Part shown: piece by piece, positions 24,797 through 34,095 of the stretch
Numbering within the stretch: the stretch's first letter is position 1
Layout of the letters: the number at the start of each line of letters is the position of its first letter
Assembly: GCA_030680745.1 (NCBI GenBank)
Contig: JAUXUR010000017.1
Span: 1-52,176, forward strand
Direction: 5' to 3'
Length of the DNA stretch: 52,176 bases
Origin: Alphaproteobacteria bacterium
GTDB taxonomy: Bacteria; Pseudomonadota; Alphaproteobacteria; JAUXUR01
Made by a program: the position numbers and the translations under genes
Notes under the pieces: model-generated
Databases searched by the model: none
Told to the model about the DNA's origin: nothing
Seen by the model: the letters and a program-made list of their open reading frames with translations, nothing else

Positions 24797-27589
24797 TCAA
24801 TCGTCGTAATGTCCTTGGCAAGATAAAATATTAACATTACCGTTATTTACAATTTTGTATACAAGTCTATGTTTATCTGTAATGCGTCTTGAAAATGCAT
24901 CAGAATTTTGTAATTTTTCAGGCTTTCCACGTTTTCCACCTATTTTGATATCTGCGATGAGCTCGGACACTTTATTTCGTTCAAACGCATTAAGAACTAC
25001 CCATTGATCTTGTGCATTTTTATCGAATGTAATTTTTATATCTTCTTTACTAATGTTCATTTTTTGATTCTGAATGAAAGATTTTTTGTCTTGTTCTGAA
25101 AGCTGCCCAACAAGAAATTTTTTAAACTTATCAACCTGTTTTTTTATCTTTTGTTTGCGCTGTTCTTTTTTAAGCGCTTTAAGCTTTTTACGCTGCAAAA
25201 GATTTAATTCCTCAGACAAAGCATCTGAAGAAGTACCAGCACTTGTTTTCGTATCAAGCGTATCCTTATTGCAAGATAATTGCAGCGATGCTAATTGCTG
25301 CACTTCATGACAATCATCTATTTCTAAATCGTCATGATCATAATCCTCGTCACCACTAGAATCTTTTATCTCATTCTTAAGATCATCATTTTCTCGATTA
25401 TCACATAAAAAAGAGTTTTCTTTTTTTATTTCTAAAATTTCTGAATCATTACTTTGTTGACATTGACCAGAAACACTTAAAGAGTATTCTTCACTTTCTA
25501 TTTCATTTTTTAAAATTTCATAATAAAAAGCTGCATTTTCAATACCCTGCAACGCTGCCTTCATTAAAAATGTTAAAGCCTCTTTTTTAACCTCAAGTGA
25601 TTTACCCAATGGTGAACAAAGTTTAATAATGGCAACATTATACAAAGCTTCAGGAAAACCAGAATCTAAATATAACTTTATTGCAATTTCACGTCGTTGC
25701 TCATCTGAGTCAATTGACCTTCTATCTAAATCTGTTGAAATTTTCTTTTTGTAAATTGATGTTGCCAATGCAAATAAGCCGTATTCGTTTTTAACCTCTC
25801 TAAATAAATCTGCAGCAACTTCACATTCTTGACCTTCAGGAATGTCCTTACCATATACATCCTGCTTAATCAGACCTTTCTGGATCATACATCCTAAATA
25901 ATACAAAGAGTTTATTCTTGATTTTGAGCGCCTAAACAAATCAGCAGCAACTTTATATTGCTGTCCTTCAGGAATATCATCGCCATTTATATCTTTTTTA
26001 ATTTTACCATTGTAAATAAATATACCAAGCTGAGACAAAGCTTCAAACGAAACTATAGATTGCGATAAACATTGCCTGTACAAATTTGCTGCAATTTCAT
26101 ATTGCTGTCCTTCAAGAATATCCACACCATTTATATCTTTTGATATTCGCCCCTCTGCAATAAGATTAGCATAATTAGCCAACGAATCTGGAGTTTTTAA
26201 CGCTCTAAATAAATTTGCTGCAACTTCATATTGTTGACCTTCAGGAATATCAGCGCCACTTATATCCTTCTTTATCTTACCGGAGGCAATAAGAATACCA
26301 AAATTAACCAAAGCTGCTGGCGTTTTTAATTTTCTTAACATGTCAGCAACAATGTTATATTTTTTATTTTCCAAAATAAGCTTGCCATCAATTTCTTTAA
26401 CTAAACCTTCAAAAATCAAAGAAGAAAGTGTAGCCAAAGAATATTCAGAATTTATTTCTATGCATAATTTTGACAAAATTAAATACTTATTGTTTTTATT
26501 TATATTTTTTCCTTTTTTGTCAAATTTAATCAAATCATTCAAAATATATTCTAAAAGAATATCTTTATTTTCTTGTGATTTCAAACACCATAGTAAACTT
26601 GATCCTACTTTATTTCTATCTTGCTCTTTTATTTTTTGGCCAAATGGATCCGTCTTTCTTTGCCCATTAATTATAAAAATTGCCAAATTAAAAATTTGAT
26701 TTTCTTCTGTTGGATTTCGATAACAAAAAGAAGCTTCTAATAAAAATTCATTGTTATTAAATAACGTAGCAAGTTTATTTAAAAAAATTTCCAAACATTG
26801 AATAAACTTTTCACAATTTTTTTTATTATCTGTTAATTCATTTTTCAAAGATAATGCCCAATCCAATATATTAAACGTAAATACAAAAAACTTTCGATCA
26901 GCGAAAAAACAATCTTGAAGATAATTTTCATGCATATTATGCACAATACGCACAATATACTTATAAAAGATTTGCTTATCTGAATATTTTAACAAACCTA
27001 AAACAAATTTCTTATTTTCATTTAAATGATTAAAATAATTTATACGCTTTTGACAAAATCCAGACTTCTTAGTAAGATTTTCTAAATTTAAAATAATTTT
27101 TGATGGTATTACGACATTCTTTTTTAATTTAACTTCTTTTATTATTTGCATCCAAAATGAAATAACATACCATGAAAAAGCATCTTTATAATATTTTTGC
27201 TTTTCTTCTTCAGGCGCATTATCACCTTTTTCCACTTTTAATGTGCCCAACAACTCCATCGATTTGGGACATGCATTTTGAGCCCCCTCTAGAGAAAGCT
27301 TCAAAGCCTTGTCAAAGGTTTGCTCATTTTTAAATTTATAATTCAAATATGATGTTAAAGCATTTTTAAAATTTTTTTCGTTTTTTTCGTCAATTTTTAT
27401 CTGTTGCTTTTCTTTTAAACCAAACCATTGCTTGAATTTTTCAAAACCACAAAATTGCGTATCGACAAATGGATTTTCACCATTCATCATTATCTCTGTA
27501 TCATCTTCATCATAATCAGCTGCAAAAATCTGAATTGGTTTAAAAAAAAGACAACAAGCGATTGAAATAAAAAGAAATTTTTTTAGCAC
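24797..27589 (-). CDS. Exported Sel1-like repeat protein with C-terminal YoeB-like RNase domain, paralog 2
   Basis: 930 residues, a tandem paralog of the gene at 21771. The signal peptide (MLKKFLFISIACCLFFKPIQ), the first ~150 residues and the last ~80 are nearly identical to paralog 1. The central solenoid (motif DIPEGQQYEVAADLFRR, at least six repeats of about 37 residues) and the acidic linker have diverged. The YoeB-like domain keeps GKPEKLQ, SRRITDKHRLVY and GHYDD, placing the catalytic residues at about E891, R908, H927 and Y928. It starts 96 bases after the stop of the intact aminotransferase gene on the same strand. No antitoxin or immunity gene is adjacent. Sel1-like repeats in intracellular bacteria often bind host proteins, which would fit a targeting role for the solenoid. 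Confidence 0.85.
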   Translation of the reverse strand: MLKKFLFISIACCLFFKPIQIFAADYDEDDTEIMMNGENPFVDTQFCGFEKFKQWFGLKEKQQIKIDEKNEKNFKNALTSYLNYKFKNEQTFDKALKLSLEGAQNACPKSMELLGTLKVEKGDNAPEEEKQKYYKDAFSWYVISFWMQIIKEVKLKKNVVIPSKIILNLENLTKKSGFCQKRINYFNHLNENKKFVLGLLKYSDKQIFYKYIVRIVHNMHENYLQDCFFADRKFFVFTFNILDWALSLKNELTDNKKNCEKFIQCLEIFLNKLATLFNNNEFLLEASFCYRNPTEENQIFNLAIFIINGQRKTDPFGQKIKEQDRNKVGSSLLWCLKSQENKDILLEYILNDLIKFDKKGKNINKNNKYLILSKLCIEINSEYSLATLSSLIFEGLVKEIDGKLILENKKYNIVADMLRKLKTPAALVNFGILIASGKIKKDISGADIPEGQQYEVAANLFRALKTPDSLANYANLIAEGRISKDINGVDILEGQQYEIAANLYRQCLSQSIVSFEALSQLGIFIYNGKIKKDINGDDIPEGQQYKVAADLFRRSKSRINSLYYLGCMIQKGLIKQDVYGKDIPEGQECEVAADLFREVKNEYGLFALATSIYKKKISTDLDRRSIDSDEQRREIAIKLYLDSGFPEALYNVAIIKLCSPLGKSLEVKKEALTFLMKAALQGIENAAFYYEILKNEIESEEYSLSVSGQCQQSNDSEILEIKKENSFLCDNRENDDLKNEIKDSSGDEDYDHDDLEIDDCHEVQQLASLQLSCNKDTLDTKTSAGTSSDALSEELNLLQRKKLKALKKEQRKQKIKKQVDKFKKFLVGQLSEQDKKSFIQNQKMNISKEDIKITFDKNAQDQWVVLNAFERNKVSELIADIKIGGKRGKPEKLQNSDAFSRRITDKHRLVYKIVNNGNVNILSCQGHYDD

Positions 27590-27685
27590 AATTAAAGCCT
27601 TTATTTAATACGTAATTTTTAATAATGTGATAGTATTATATTTATTTTCTTAAATCAATAAATTTTGTATTTTAACTTATTAAGA

Positions 27686-28864
27686 CTATAAAGATCCACA
27701 AGCTGTTTTCAATCTTTCAACAGCTATCTTTAAATTATCCATCGATGTCGCATAAGATAAACGAATATAAGGACTTAACCCAAAAGCACTGCCGGGCACA
27801 CACGCCACCCCATTTTCCAAGAAATAGCTCGATACATCCTGATCATTCTTTAATGTTTCGCCAATAATGCCTTCACAATTAACATATAAATAAAACGCCC
27901 CTTGTGATGCCAAACATTTCAATCCATTGATTTTATTAATGGCTTCCACCATAAAATCACGTCTTTCGATATAGGCTTTCACCCAATCTTTCATAAAATC
28001 CTTAGGTCCTGTCAGCGCTTTCAAAGCCGCATGTTGCGAAATTGAGCATGGATTTGACGTCATATGCGATTGCACATCTTTCATCGCATTGATAAGTATT
28101 TTGGGACCGGCACAATAGCCAATACGCCATCCCGTCATTGCAAATGATTTTGATACGCCATTAATGGTTACAATACGCTCTTTTAAATCAGGCGCTAATG
28201 CAGCGGGTGATAAAGGTGCCGAATCATCAAATAACAATTTTTCGTAAATCTCATCTGACAACAACAACACATGCGGGTTTTGCCTCAACACTTCTAATAA
28301 TGACATCCATTCTTCTTTAGAATAAACTTCACCTGTTGGATTGGACGGCGAATTCAAAATCACCCATTTCGTTTTAGACGTAATAGATTCTTTTAATTGT
28401 GAAGCTGTCATTTTAAAACGATTTTTTTCAACACATTCGATTATTTTAGGCACGCCTTCGCATAAAAGGACCATGTCAACATAAGACACCCAATAAGGCG
28501 CCGGAATAATAACTTCATCGCCTGGATTAACACTTGCATATAATGCATTGAATAAACTATGTTTTGCACCATTGGATACTAATATTTGATCCAAATCATA
28601 CTGAAGCTGATTGTCTTCAAGAAATTTCTGTTGAATTGCTTTTTTTAACGGTAAAATACCATCAACAGGCGTGTATTTTGTCTCACCCTGCGTAATTGCA
28701 TCAATTGCCGCTTGCTTTATATGTAAAGGCGTATCAAAATCAGGTTCACCAACACCCAAATCGATAATGTCTTTTCCTTGTGCTCGTAATTCACGCGCTT
28801 TTTGGCTCACCGCCAAAGTTGGAGAAGGCTTTAAGGGTTTAAGACGGTTGGCAAGGACGACCAT
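27686..28864 (-). CDS. aspC: Aspartate aminotransferase (class I PLP aminotransferase)
   Basis: 392 residues, the normal length for the alphaproteobacterial AatA/AspC subgroup I-gamma. It interconverts aspartate and oxaloacetate with glutamate and 2-oxoglutarate. The motifs are IIDLGVGEPDFDTP near the N-terminus, NSPSNPTGEVYSKEEW, the PLP lysine segment NGVSKSFAMTGWRIGY (about residues 230-245) and the substrate-binding Arg region near SPYIRLSYATS. The start with GGAGA eight bases upstream is preferred over a TTG nine codons earlier, which would overlap the divergent uvrB start. Partial copies of its 3' end occur at 24583 and 21620. Confidence 0.93.
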   Translation of the reverse strand: MVVLANRLKPLKPSPTLAVSQKARELRAQGKDIIDLGVGEPDFDTPLHIKQAAIDAITQGETKYTPVDGILPLKKAIQQKFLEDNQLQYDLDQILVSNGAKHSLFNALYASVNPGDEVIIPAPYWVSYVDMVLLCEGVPKIIECVEKNRFKMTASQLKESITSKTKWVILNSPSNPTGEVYSKEEWMSLLEVLRQNPHVLLLSDEIYEKLLFDDSAPLSPAALAPDLKERIVTINGVSKSFAMTGWRIGYCAGPKILINAMKDVQSHMTSNPCSISQHAALKALTGPKDFMKDWVKAYIERRDFMVEAINKINGLKCLASQGAFYLYVNCEGIIGETLKNDQDVSSYFLENGVACVPGSAFGLSPYIRLSYATSMDNLKIAVERLKTACGSL

Positions 28865-28891
28865 TATATTTCTCCGAATGAGGCCTAACAA

Positions 28892-30967
28892 TTGAGCGAC
28901 AATCTACCACATTTTCTAGCCATAGAGCAATTCCTATCCAAAAACCGTGCGTTGCTCCCTCAAGGTGATGCCAATTTCAAACTTACATCCGATTACACGC
29001 CTAAAGGCGATCAACCAAATGCTATTTATGATCTGACCAAAGGCGTCAAAGAAGGCGAAAGAAACCAAGTTTTGCTTGGTGTTACAGGGTCCGGTAAAAC
29101 TTTTACCATTGCCCATGTCATTCAAAATTTAAAACGCCCCGCTTTGGTTTTAGCGCCCAATAAAACCCTTGCCGCCCAACTTTATGGTGAAATGAAAGCC
29201 TTCTTCCCTGAAAATGCTGTTGAATATTTTGTCTCTTACTACGATTATTACCAACCAGAAGCTTATATCCCCAGATCAGATACATTCATTGAAAAAGAAG
29301 CAACCATTAACGAGCAAATCGACCGCATGCGCCATAGCGCCACAAGATCAATGCTTGAGCGTCGTGATGTCATTGTTGTTGCCAGCGTTTCCTGCATTTA
29401 TGGTATTGGTGGCGTCGAAACTTATGCCAATATGATTTTACGCCTTAAAAAAGGCATTAAAATGGACCGCAATGTTTTATTAAAACATTTGGTTGATTTG
29501 CAATATAAACGTAATGATCTTGATTTTTCGCGCGGTAATTTTAGGGTTCGGGGCGATAATGTTGAAATATTTCCAGCCCATTATGAAGATCGCGGTTGGC
29601 GTCTTTCCTTCTTTGGAGACGAACTTGAATCTTTACAAGAAATTGATGCACTCACCGGTAAAAAAATAACCAACTTAGACGACATCACCATTTACCCCAA
29701 TAGTCACCATGTGACCCCTCGCCCAACATTGATGCAAGCCATTAGTTTTATCAAAGCAGATTTAGAAAAACGCGTCCAAGAATTTTATACCCAAGGCAAA
29801 TTAATCGAAGCGCAACGGATACGAGAGCGCGTCATTTACGATATTGAAATGATGGTTGCAACCGGTAGCTGCCCAGGCATCGAAAATTACTCCCGTTATT
29901 TAACCGGTCGCAACATTGGCGATCCGCCGCCAACGCTCTTTGAATATTTAGCACAAGATGCGATCCACATCGTGGACGAAAGCCATGTGGCGATCCCTCA
30001 ACTTTTTGGTATGTATCGCGGCGATGCTGCACGTAAAAAAACACTTTCTGAATTCGGATTCCGCCTGCCCGCTTGTGCTGACAACAGACCACTGAAATTC
30101 GAAGAATGGGAAATGATGCGCCCACAGACCATTTTTGTATCGGCAACCCCAGGACCTTGGGAGCTTCAACAAACAAATGGCGTCTTTACCGAACAAATTA
30201 TCCGCCCCACAGGCCTTATTGATCCCATCCCCATCATTCGCCCCGTTACCAATCAAGTTGATGATTTAATCGGTGAATGCAAAGAAGTCATCGCCAAAGG
30301 ACAGCGTATTCTGGTCACAACGCTTACTAAAAAAATGGCCGAGGATTTAACCGATTATATGAAAGAATTAGGTATCAAAGTCGCTTATATCCATTCGGAT
30401 GTTCAAACCTTAGATCGCATTGAAATTATTCGTGATTTACGCCTTGGTAAATATGATGTGATTGTCGGCATCAACTTACTCCGTGAAGGGCTTGATATTC
30501 CTGAATGCGGCCTTGTCGCCATTTTAGATGCTGACAAAGAAGGCTTTTTGCGGTCTAAAACATCCCTTATCCAAACAATGGGACGTGCCGCACGTAATGT
30601 GTTTGGCCGCGCTATTCTTTATGCAGACAAAATCACAAAATCCATTGAAGCCGCCCAAAATGAAGCTTTAAGACGGCGCGAAAAACAACTTGAATATAAT
30701 CTTGCCAATAATATAACGCCTGAATCCATTCAAAAAAACATTAGAGATATTATGAATTCGCCTTACGAAAAAGGAGACCATCTAAATGTTGATATAAGTG
30801 GTCTAAGCGGCTTTAAAAACAAAACTGAAATTCATAAGCATATTGCCAAACTAGAAAAGCAAATGAAAAAAGCCGCTAATGATTTGGATTTTGAAGAAGC
30901 AACTAAATTACGCGATGAAATAAGACGTCTTGAAAAAGAAGCCATGATTTTTGGTGAAGTTGTTTAA
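28892..30967 (+). CDS. uvrB: Excinuclease ABC subunit B (UvrB)
   Basis: 691 residues. The DNA-damage-loading helicase subunit of nucleotide excision repair. Walker A is [16 protein letters not shown]; the beta-hairpin region is [20 protein letters not shown]; the DEAD-like box is HIVDESHV; helicase motifs V/VI are [13 protein letters not shown] and QTMGRAARN. The C-terminal UVR motif that contacts UvrC is [20 protein letters not shown]. The start is TTG, with GAGG eight bases before it; no ATG is available before the conserved N-terminus ([14 protein letters not shown]). Only 27 bases separate this start from the divergent aspC start, so the promoters of both genes must overlap the neighbouring coding sequence. 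Confidence 0.95.
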   Translation: MSDNLPHFLAIEQFLSKNRALLPQGDANFKLTSDYTPKGDQPNAIYDLTKGVKEGERNQVLLGVTGSGKTFTIAHVIQNLKRPALVLAPNKTLAAQLYGEMKAFFPENAVEYFVSYYDYYQPEAYIPRSDTFIEKEATINEQIDRMRHSATRSMLERRDVIVVASVSCIYGIGGVETYANMILRLKKGIKMDRNVLLKHLVDLQYKRNDLDFSRGNFRVRGDNVEIFPAHYEDRGWRLSFFGDELESLQEIDALTGKKITNLDDITIYPNSHHVTPRPTLMQAISFIKADLEKRVQEFYTQGKLIEAQRIRERVIYDIEMMVATGSCPGIENYSRYLTGRNIGDPPPTLFEYLAQDAIHIVDESHVAIPQLFGMYRGDAARKKTLSEFGFRLPACADNRPLKFEEWEMMRPQTIFVSATPGPWELQQTNGVFTEQIIRPTGLIDPIPIIRPVTNQVDDLIGECKEVIAKGQRILVTTLTKKMAEDLTDYMKELGIKVAYIHSDVQTLDRIEIIRDLRLGKYDVIVGINLLREGLDIPECGLVAILDADKEGFLRSKTSLIQTMGRAARNVFGRAILYADKITKSIEAAQNEALRRREKQLEYNLANNITPESIQKNIRDIMNSPYEKGDHLNVDISGLSGFKNKTEIHKHIAKLEKQMKKAANDLDFEEATKLRDEIRRLEKEAMIFGEVV

Positions 30968-31030
30968 ATTTTTATTAAAAATATTTTTACATTAAATTTA
31001 TTAATAAATTAGAATTAAAAAATATTATTG

Positions 31031-31120
31031 TTGACTTATTACACAAGTATTGTTAACATCATAAGGAAGCTACACTTATTTATTATGAGGTTTATACGTA
31101 ACATGAGACTTACTTCTTAA
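31031..31120 (+). promoter_or_regulatory. Promoter and possible leader peptide upstream of the ABC-F gene
   Basis: TTGACT at 31031-31036, a 17-base spacer and TAACAT at 31054-31059 form a good sigma-70 promoter about 150 bases before the ABC-F start. A short open frame at 31085-31120 (MRFIRNMRLTS) lies in the untranslated leader and a weak stem CCCT...AGGG follows. Antibiotic-resistance ABC-F genes are often controlled by such leader peptides; this case is only suggestive because the leader lacks a well-spaced ribosome site. Confidence 0.35.
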
Positions 31121-31213
31121 AATTGCCCTTTTAGAGGGTGATATGATCTCAACAGCCAAATGGTTTACAGATCAATATTCATAAATCCCTTTTACGATTT
31201 TTAAGAGTTCATC

Positions 31214-32632
31214 ATGATACATAAACCTATTCAACTCATTAACATTACCCTCTCCTTTCCGCATAAAATTTGCTTTGAGGATTTTTCCACTTCTATTCCT
31301 TATGGCAGTCGAATTGCCATCATTGGACGCAATGGAAGCGGCAAATCAAGCTTACTTAACATGCTTCAAGGAAATAACAACGACATAAAAATGCCAGAAG
31401 ATGTTGTCATCGGTTATGTACCTCAACTTATTGAAGAGTTTGATTCTTTAAGTGGCGGACAACGCTTAAACGAAAAACTAACACAGGCACTCACCAAAGA
31501 CCCGAATATGCTGCTTCTTGATGAACCAACCAATCACCTAGACATGCAAAATAGAAAATCATTAATGCGCATGCTGCAATCATATCAAGGCACATTAATA
31601 ATAGTTTCGCATGACCTAGAATTGTTACGTCAATGTATCGATACAATTTGGCATATTGAAAATGAAAAAATTCATGTTTTTTCAGGAAACTATGACGATT
31701 ACAAACGTGAAATACAGATCAAACGCACTACAATTAAAGATGCACTAACACATGCTACACGTCAAAAAAAAGAACTCCATCAAAATTTGATGAAAGAGCA
31801 AGAGCGCGCCAAAAAAAGTGATGCACGTGGTGAAAAATCAATTCGTAATCATAAATGGCCCACTGTGACTTCCCCTGAAAAAGCAAGACGTGCGATTGAA
31901 AGTACAGGGAAAAAGAAAAAAAATATTCGCAATCAACGTGAGGAACTTATTGATACATTAGCCGAATTACAATTACCCGAAATAATTACGCCCAAATTTT
32001 CATTAATTTCTAAAGATAAAGATGGACGAAATGCACTTTCTGTTAACGATGGTGCAATTGGATATAAAGGATGTCCGACACTTCTTAAAGATATTACATT
32101 ATCGCTTGCAGCCAATGATCGCTTAGCTATTCTAGGCGATAATGGTAGCGGCAAATCAACGCTCGTCAAAGCCATTTTGAATGATCCAATCGTTCTAAAG
32201 TCGGGTGATTGGTATTTACCGAAAATCGAGGATATCGGCTATTTAGATCAGCATTACAATACGCTTTCACCCCAAAAATCAGTTTTAGAGCATATTCAAG
32301 ATATTAGACCCAATTGGACGCATGCCGAAATTCGTAAACATTTAAACGATTTTTTATTCCGTAAAAATGAGGAAGTTCAAGCTTTAATATCCACGCTTTC
32401 AGGTGGCGAAAAAGCACGATTAACATTGACACAAATTGCCGCCAAAACACCCAAGCTTTTAATTTTGGATGAAATGACAAACAATCTAGACATCGAAACA
32501 CGAGATCATGTAATTCAGGTATTATACGATTATCCAGGTGCCATGATTATTATTTCGCATGATGAAGATTTTTTAAAAAAAATTGGCGTTAACAGTTTTT
32601 ATGATCTTGCAAAAGCACATCCTAAAAGATAA
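31214..32632 (+). CDS. ABC-F family ATPase (ribosome-associated)
   Basis: 472 residues with two ABC domains and no membrane segment. Domain 1 has Walker A IIGRNGSGKSSLL, signature LSGGQR and Walker B LLLDEPTNHLDM. A basic linker of about 80 residues follows (QERAKKSDARGEK, a short form of the P-site tRNA-interaction motif). Domain 2 has Walker A LGDNGSGKSTLVKA, signature LSGGEKARL and LLILDEMTNNLDI. ABC-F proteins bind the ribosomal E site; they act either as translation factors (Uup, EttA) or as antibiotic-protection proteins. The short length and reduced second-domain N-terminus resemble the protection type (Msr/Lsa-like), but the substrate cannot be read from sequence. Confidence 0.88.
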   Translation: MIHKPIQLINITLSFPHKICFEDFSTSIPYGSRIAIIGRNGSGKSSLLNMLQGNNNDIKMPEDVVIGYVPQLIEEFDSLSGGQRLNEKLTQALTKDPNMLLLDEPTNHLDMQNRKSLMRMLQSYQGTLIIVSHDLELLRQCIDTIWHIENEKIHVFSGNYDDYKREIQIKRTTIKDALTHATRQKKELHQNLMKEQERAKKSDARGEKSIRNHKWPTVTSPEKARRAIESTGKKKKNIRNQREELIDTLAELQLPEIITPKFSLISKDKDGRNALSVNDGAIGYKGCPTLLKDITLSLAANDRLAILGDNGSGKSTLVKAILNDPIVLKSGDWYLPKIEDIGYLDQHYNTLSPQKSVLEHIQDIRPNWTHAEIRKHLNDFLFRKNEEVQALISTLSGGEKARLTLTQIAAKTPKLLILDEMTNNLDIETRDHVIQVLYDYPGAMIIISHDEDFLKKIGVNSFYDLAKAHPKR

Positions 32633-32662
32633 AATAACCTAAATTTATTGATGGAGAACATT

Positions 32663-32722
32663 ATGACAGTCAGCTCTTTAATTATAAAAAATCACTTTAT
32701 TGTTGATCTTAAAAAGATATAA
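32663..32722 (+). CDS. Short open frame, possibly a gene remnant or leader
   Basis: 19 codons (MTVSSLIIKNHFIVDLKKI) preceded by a good ribosome site (GGAG, 7 bases before ATG). The segment NHFIVDL resembles the beginning of some adenosylmethionine decarboxylase-like proteins, and the partial gene at 52131 also begins with a NHF motif. It stops early, so it is either a remnant or a small peptide in the gap between the ABC-F and transporter genes (32633-32834). Confidence 0.25.
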   Translation: MTVSSLIIKNHFIVDLKKI

Positions 32723-32834
32723 AAGCGACTTATCCTCTATAGCTAATTTTATAAGATTTGTTCTTTATACCTATTTAATGCTCACTTTTTAAGCTTCAAC
32801 AATATCTATGTACACCTTACCAATAGGTATTTAA

Positions 32835-34007
32835 ATGAAGCTTTATACTGCCCTTTTAATGGGCATCTTAACGGGATGCGAGATTGATCTTTTTGTCCCT
32901 AGTTTTGCAGAACTTGAACGTGTTTTCCATCTAACCCCTTTCATGGTTGAATTGACTTTAAGTGTCAATTTAATCGCTCATTGCATCACTGCTTTAATTG
33001 CCGGGAATTTAGGCGATCGTTATGGTCGCAAACCTATCATTATATGGGGGCTTGGCATTTTTATTCTTGGTAGCATGCTTTGTGTTTCTGCTGACAGTTT
33101 TTCAATATTACTGATAGGGCGTTTTTTCCAAGGTATTGGCATTTCAGGACCAGCAGTTTTATCTTTTCTTATTATTGTTGACGCCTATCCATTGGAAGAA
33201 CAGCAGCAAAAAATGGGTCTTCTCAATGGCATTATCACGCTTGCTATGGCTTTTGGGCCTGTAATTGGTAGTTATGTCAATTTGTATTTTAATTGGCGTG
33301 GCAATTTTTGGTTGCTTCTTATTTTAGGAATTCTGTGCCTAGCTCTCACTCTTGTTTTTGTTCCTAAAGGAGAGAAAAAACCGCATATTCGTCTCTCTAT
33401 TAAGGAGTATCTTCCCGTTTTCACAAATTCTAAAGCATTGCTTTATGTCTTTATGATTTGTTTTCTAATAACATCTTATTGGGTGTTTATTGCTTTATCA
33501 CCTCTTCTTTACATTGAGGATTTACAGATAGACCTTAAACATTTTGGATATTATCAAGGATCACTGGCTGCAACTTTTGCTATTGTAAGCTTAAGCAGTG
33601 GATATTTCTTAAAAAAATACGGACAAAGAAAATGTCTTTTAGCAGGATTTTCACTTTTAGTCCTGTTTGTTATAGGCTCTATTTTGTTGATATTGTTCCA
33701 AATAAATCATCCTTTAATCATTACAGGAACTTGCATCTGTCTTGCTGCAGGCATGATTTTACCGGTTAATATCTTGTGGCCTATGTCGCTTGAAACTATT
33801 CACGATGGAAAAGGACGCGTATCCGCAATTATTGCCTCCATGAAACTTGCCTTGACAAGCTTGTTCATTCAGCTTGTAAGTTACTTTTATAATAAAACAT
33901 TCACTTATATAGGTATTGCCATGTGTTTATGCATTATCTTAAGCTTTGTATGTTTTTATTATTTGATAAAAAAAGATCAGAAAGTAGGAGCGCTTATAAA
34001 AGAATAA
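32835..34007 (+). CDS. Bcr/CflA-type drug or metabolite efflux transporter (MFS)
   Basis: 390 residues with 12 predicted membrane segments, a major facilitator of the DHA1 drug:H+ antiporter group. Motif A is GNLGDRYGRKPIIIWG between segments 2 and 3, and the first segment carries the family's D-x-x-x-P pattern (CEIDLFVPSFAELERVF). The GRFFQGIGISGPAVL in segment 4 resembles motif B of Bcr/CflA. Related transporters in intracellular bacteria may move nutrients rather than drugs, so the substrate is open. The chosen start follows a TAGGTATTTAA ribosome region. Confidence 0.85.
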   Translation: MKLYTALLMGILTGCEIDLFVPSFAELERVFHLTPFMVELTLSVNLIAHCITALIAGNLGDRYGRKPIIIWGLGIFILGSMLCVSADSFSILLIGRFFQGIGISGPAVLSFLIIVDAYPLEEQQQKMGLLNGIITLAMAFGPVIGSYVNLYFNWRGNFWLLLILGILCLALTLVFVPKGEKKPHIRLSIKEYLPVFTNSKALLYVFMICFLITSYWVFIALSPLLYIEDLQIDLKHFGYYQGSLAATFAIVSLSSGYFLKKYGQRKCLLAGFSLLVLFVIGSILLILFQINHPLIITGTCICLAAGMILPVNILWPMSLETIHDGKGRVSAIIASMKLALTSLFIQLVSYFYNKTFTYIGIAMCLCIILSFVCFYYLIKKDQKVGALIKE

Positions 34008-34017
34008 AGTTTTTTAG

Positions 34018-34047
34018 AAAAAACGAAAGCCCTATTAAAAGGGCTTT
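34018..34047 (-). terminator. Intrinsic terminator (LRR gene side)
   Basis: AAAGCCCT at 34026-34033 pairs with AGGGCTTT at 34040-34047, loop ATTAAA. On the minus strand the stem is followed by CGTTTTTT, which makes it a good terminator for the LRR-protein gene ending at 34096. It may also stop transcription of the convergent transporter gene. Confidence 0.75.
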
Positions 34048-34095
34048 CCCTATTAGATCATCCAACCTTTCAATCAATCTTCAAGAATTGTCTTC

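Noticed and set aside
24585..24821. 78-codon frame with an aminotransferase-like C-terminus as a separate gene
   Set aside because: Its first part overlaps the toxin gene end in another frame and the rest is a 3' fragment of aspC; it is a pseudogene fragment.
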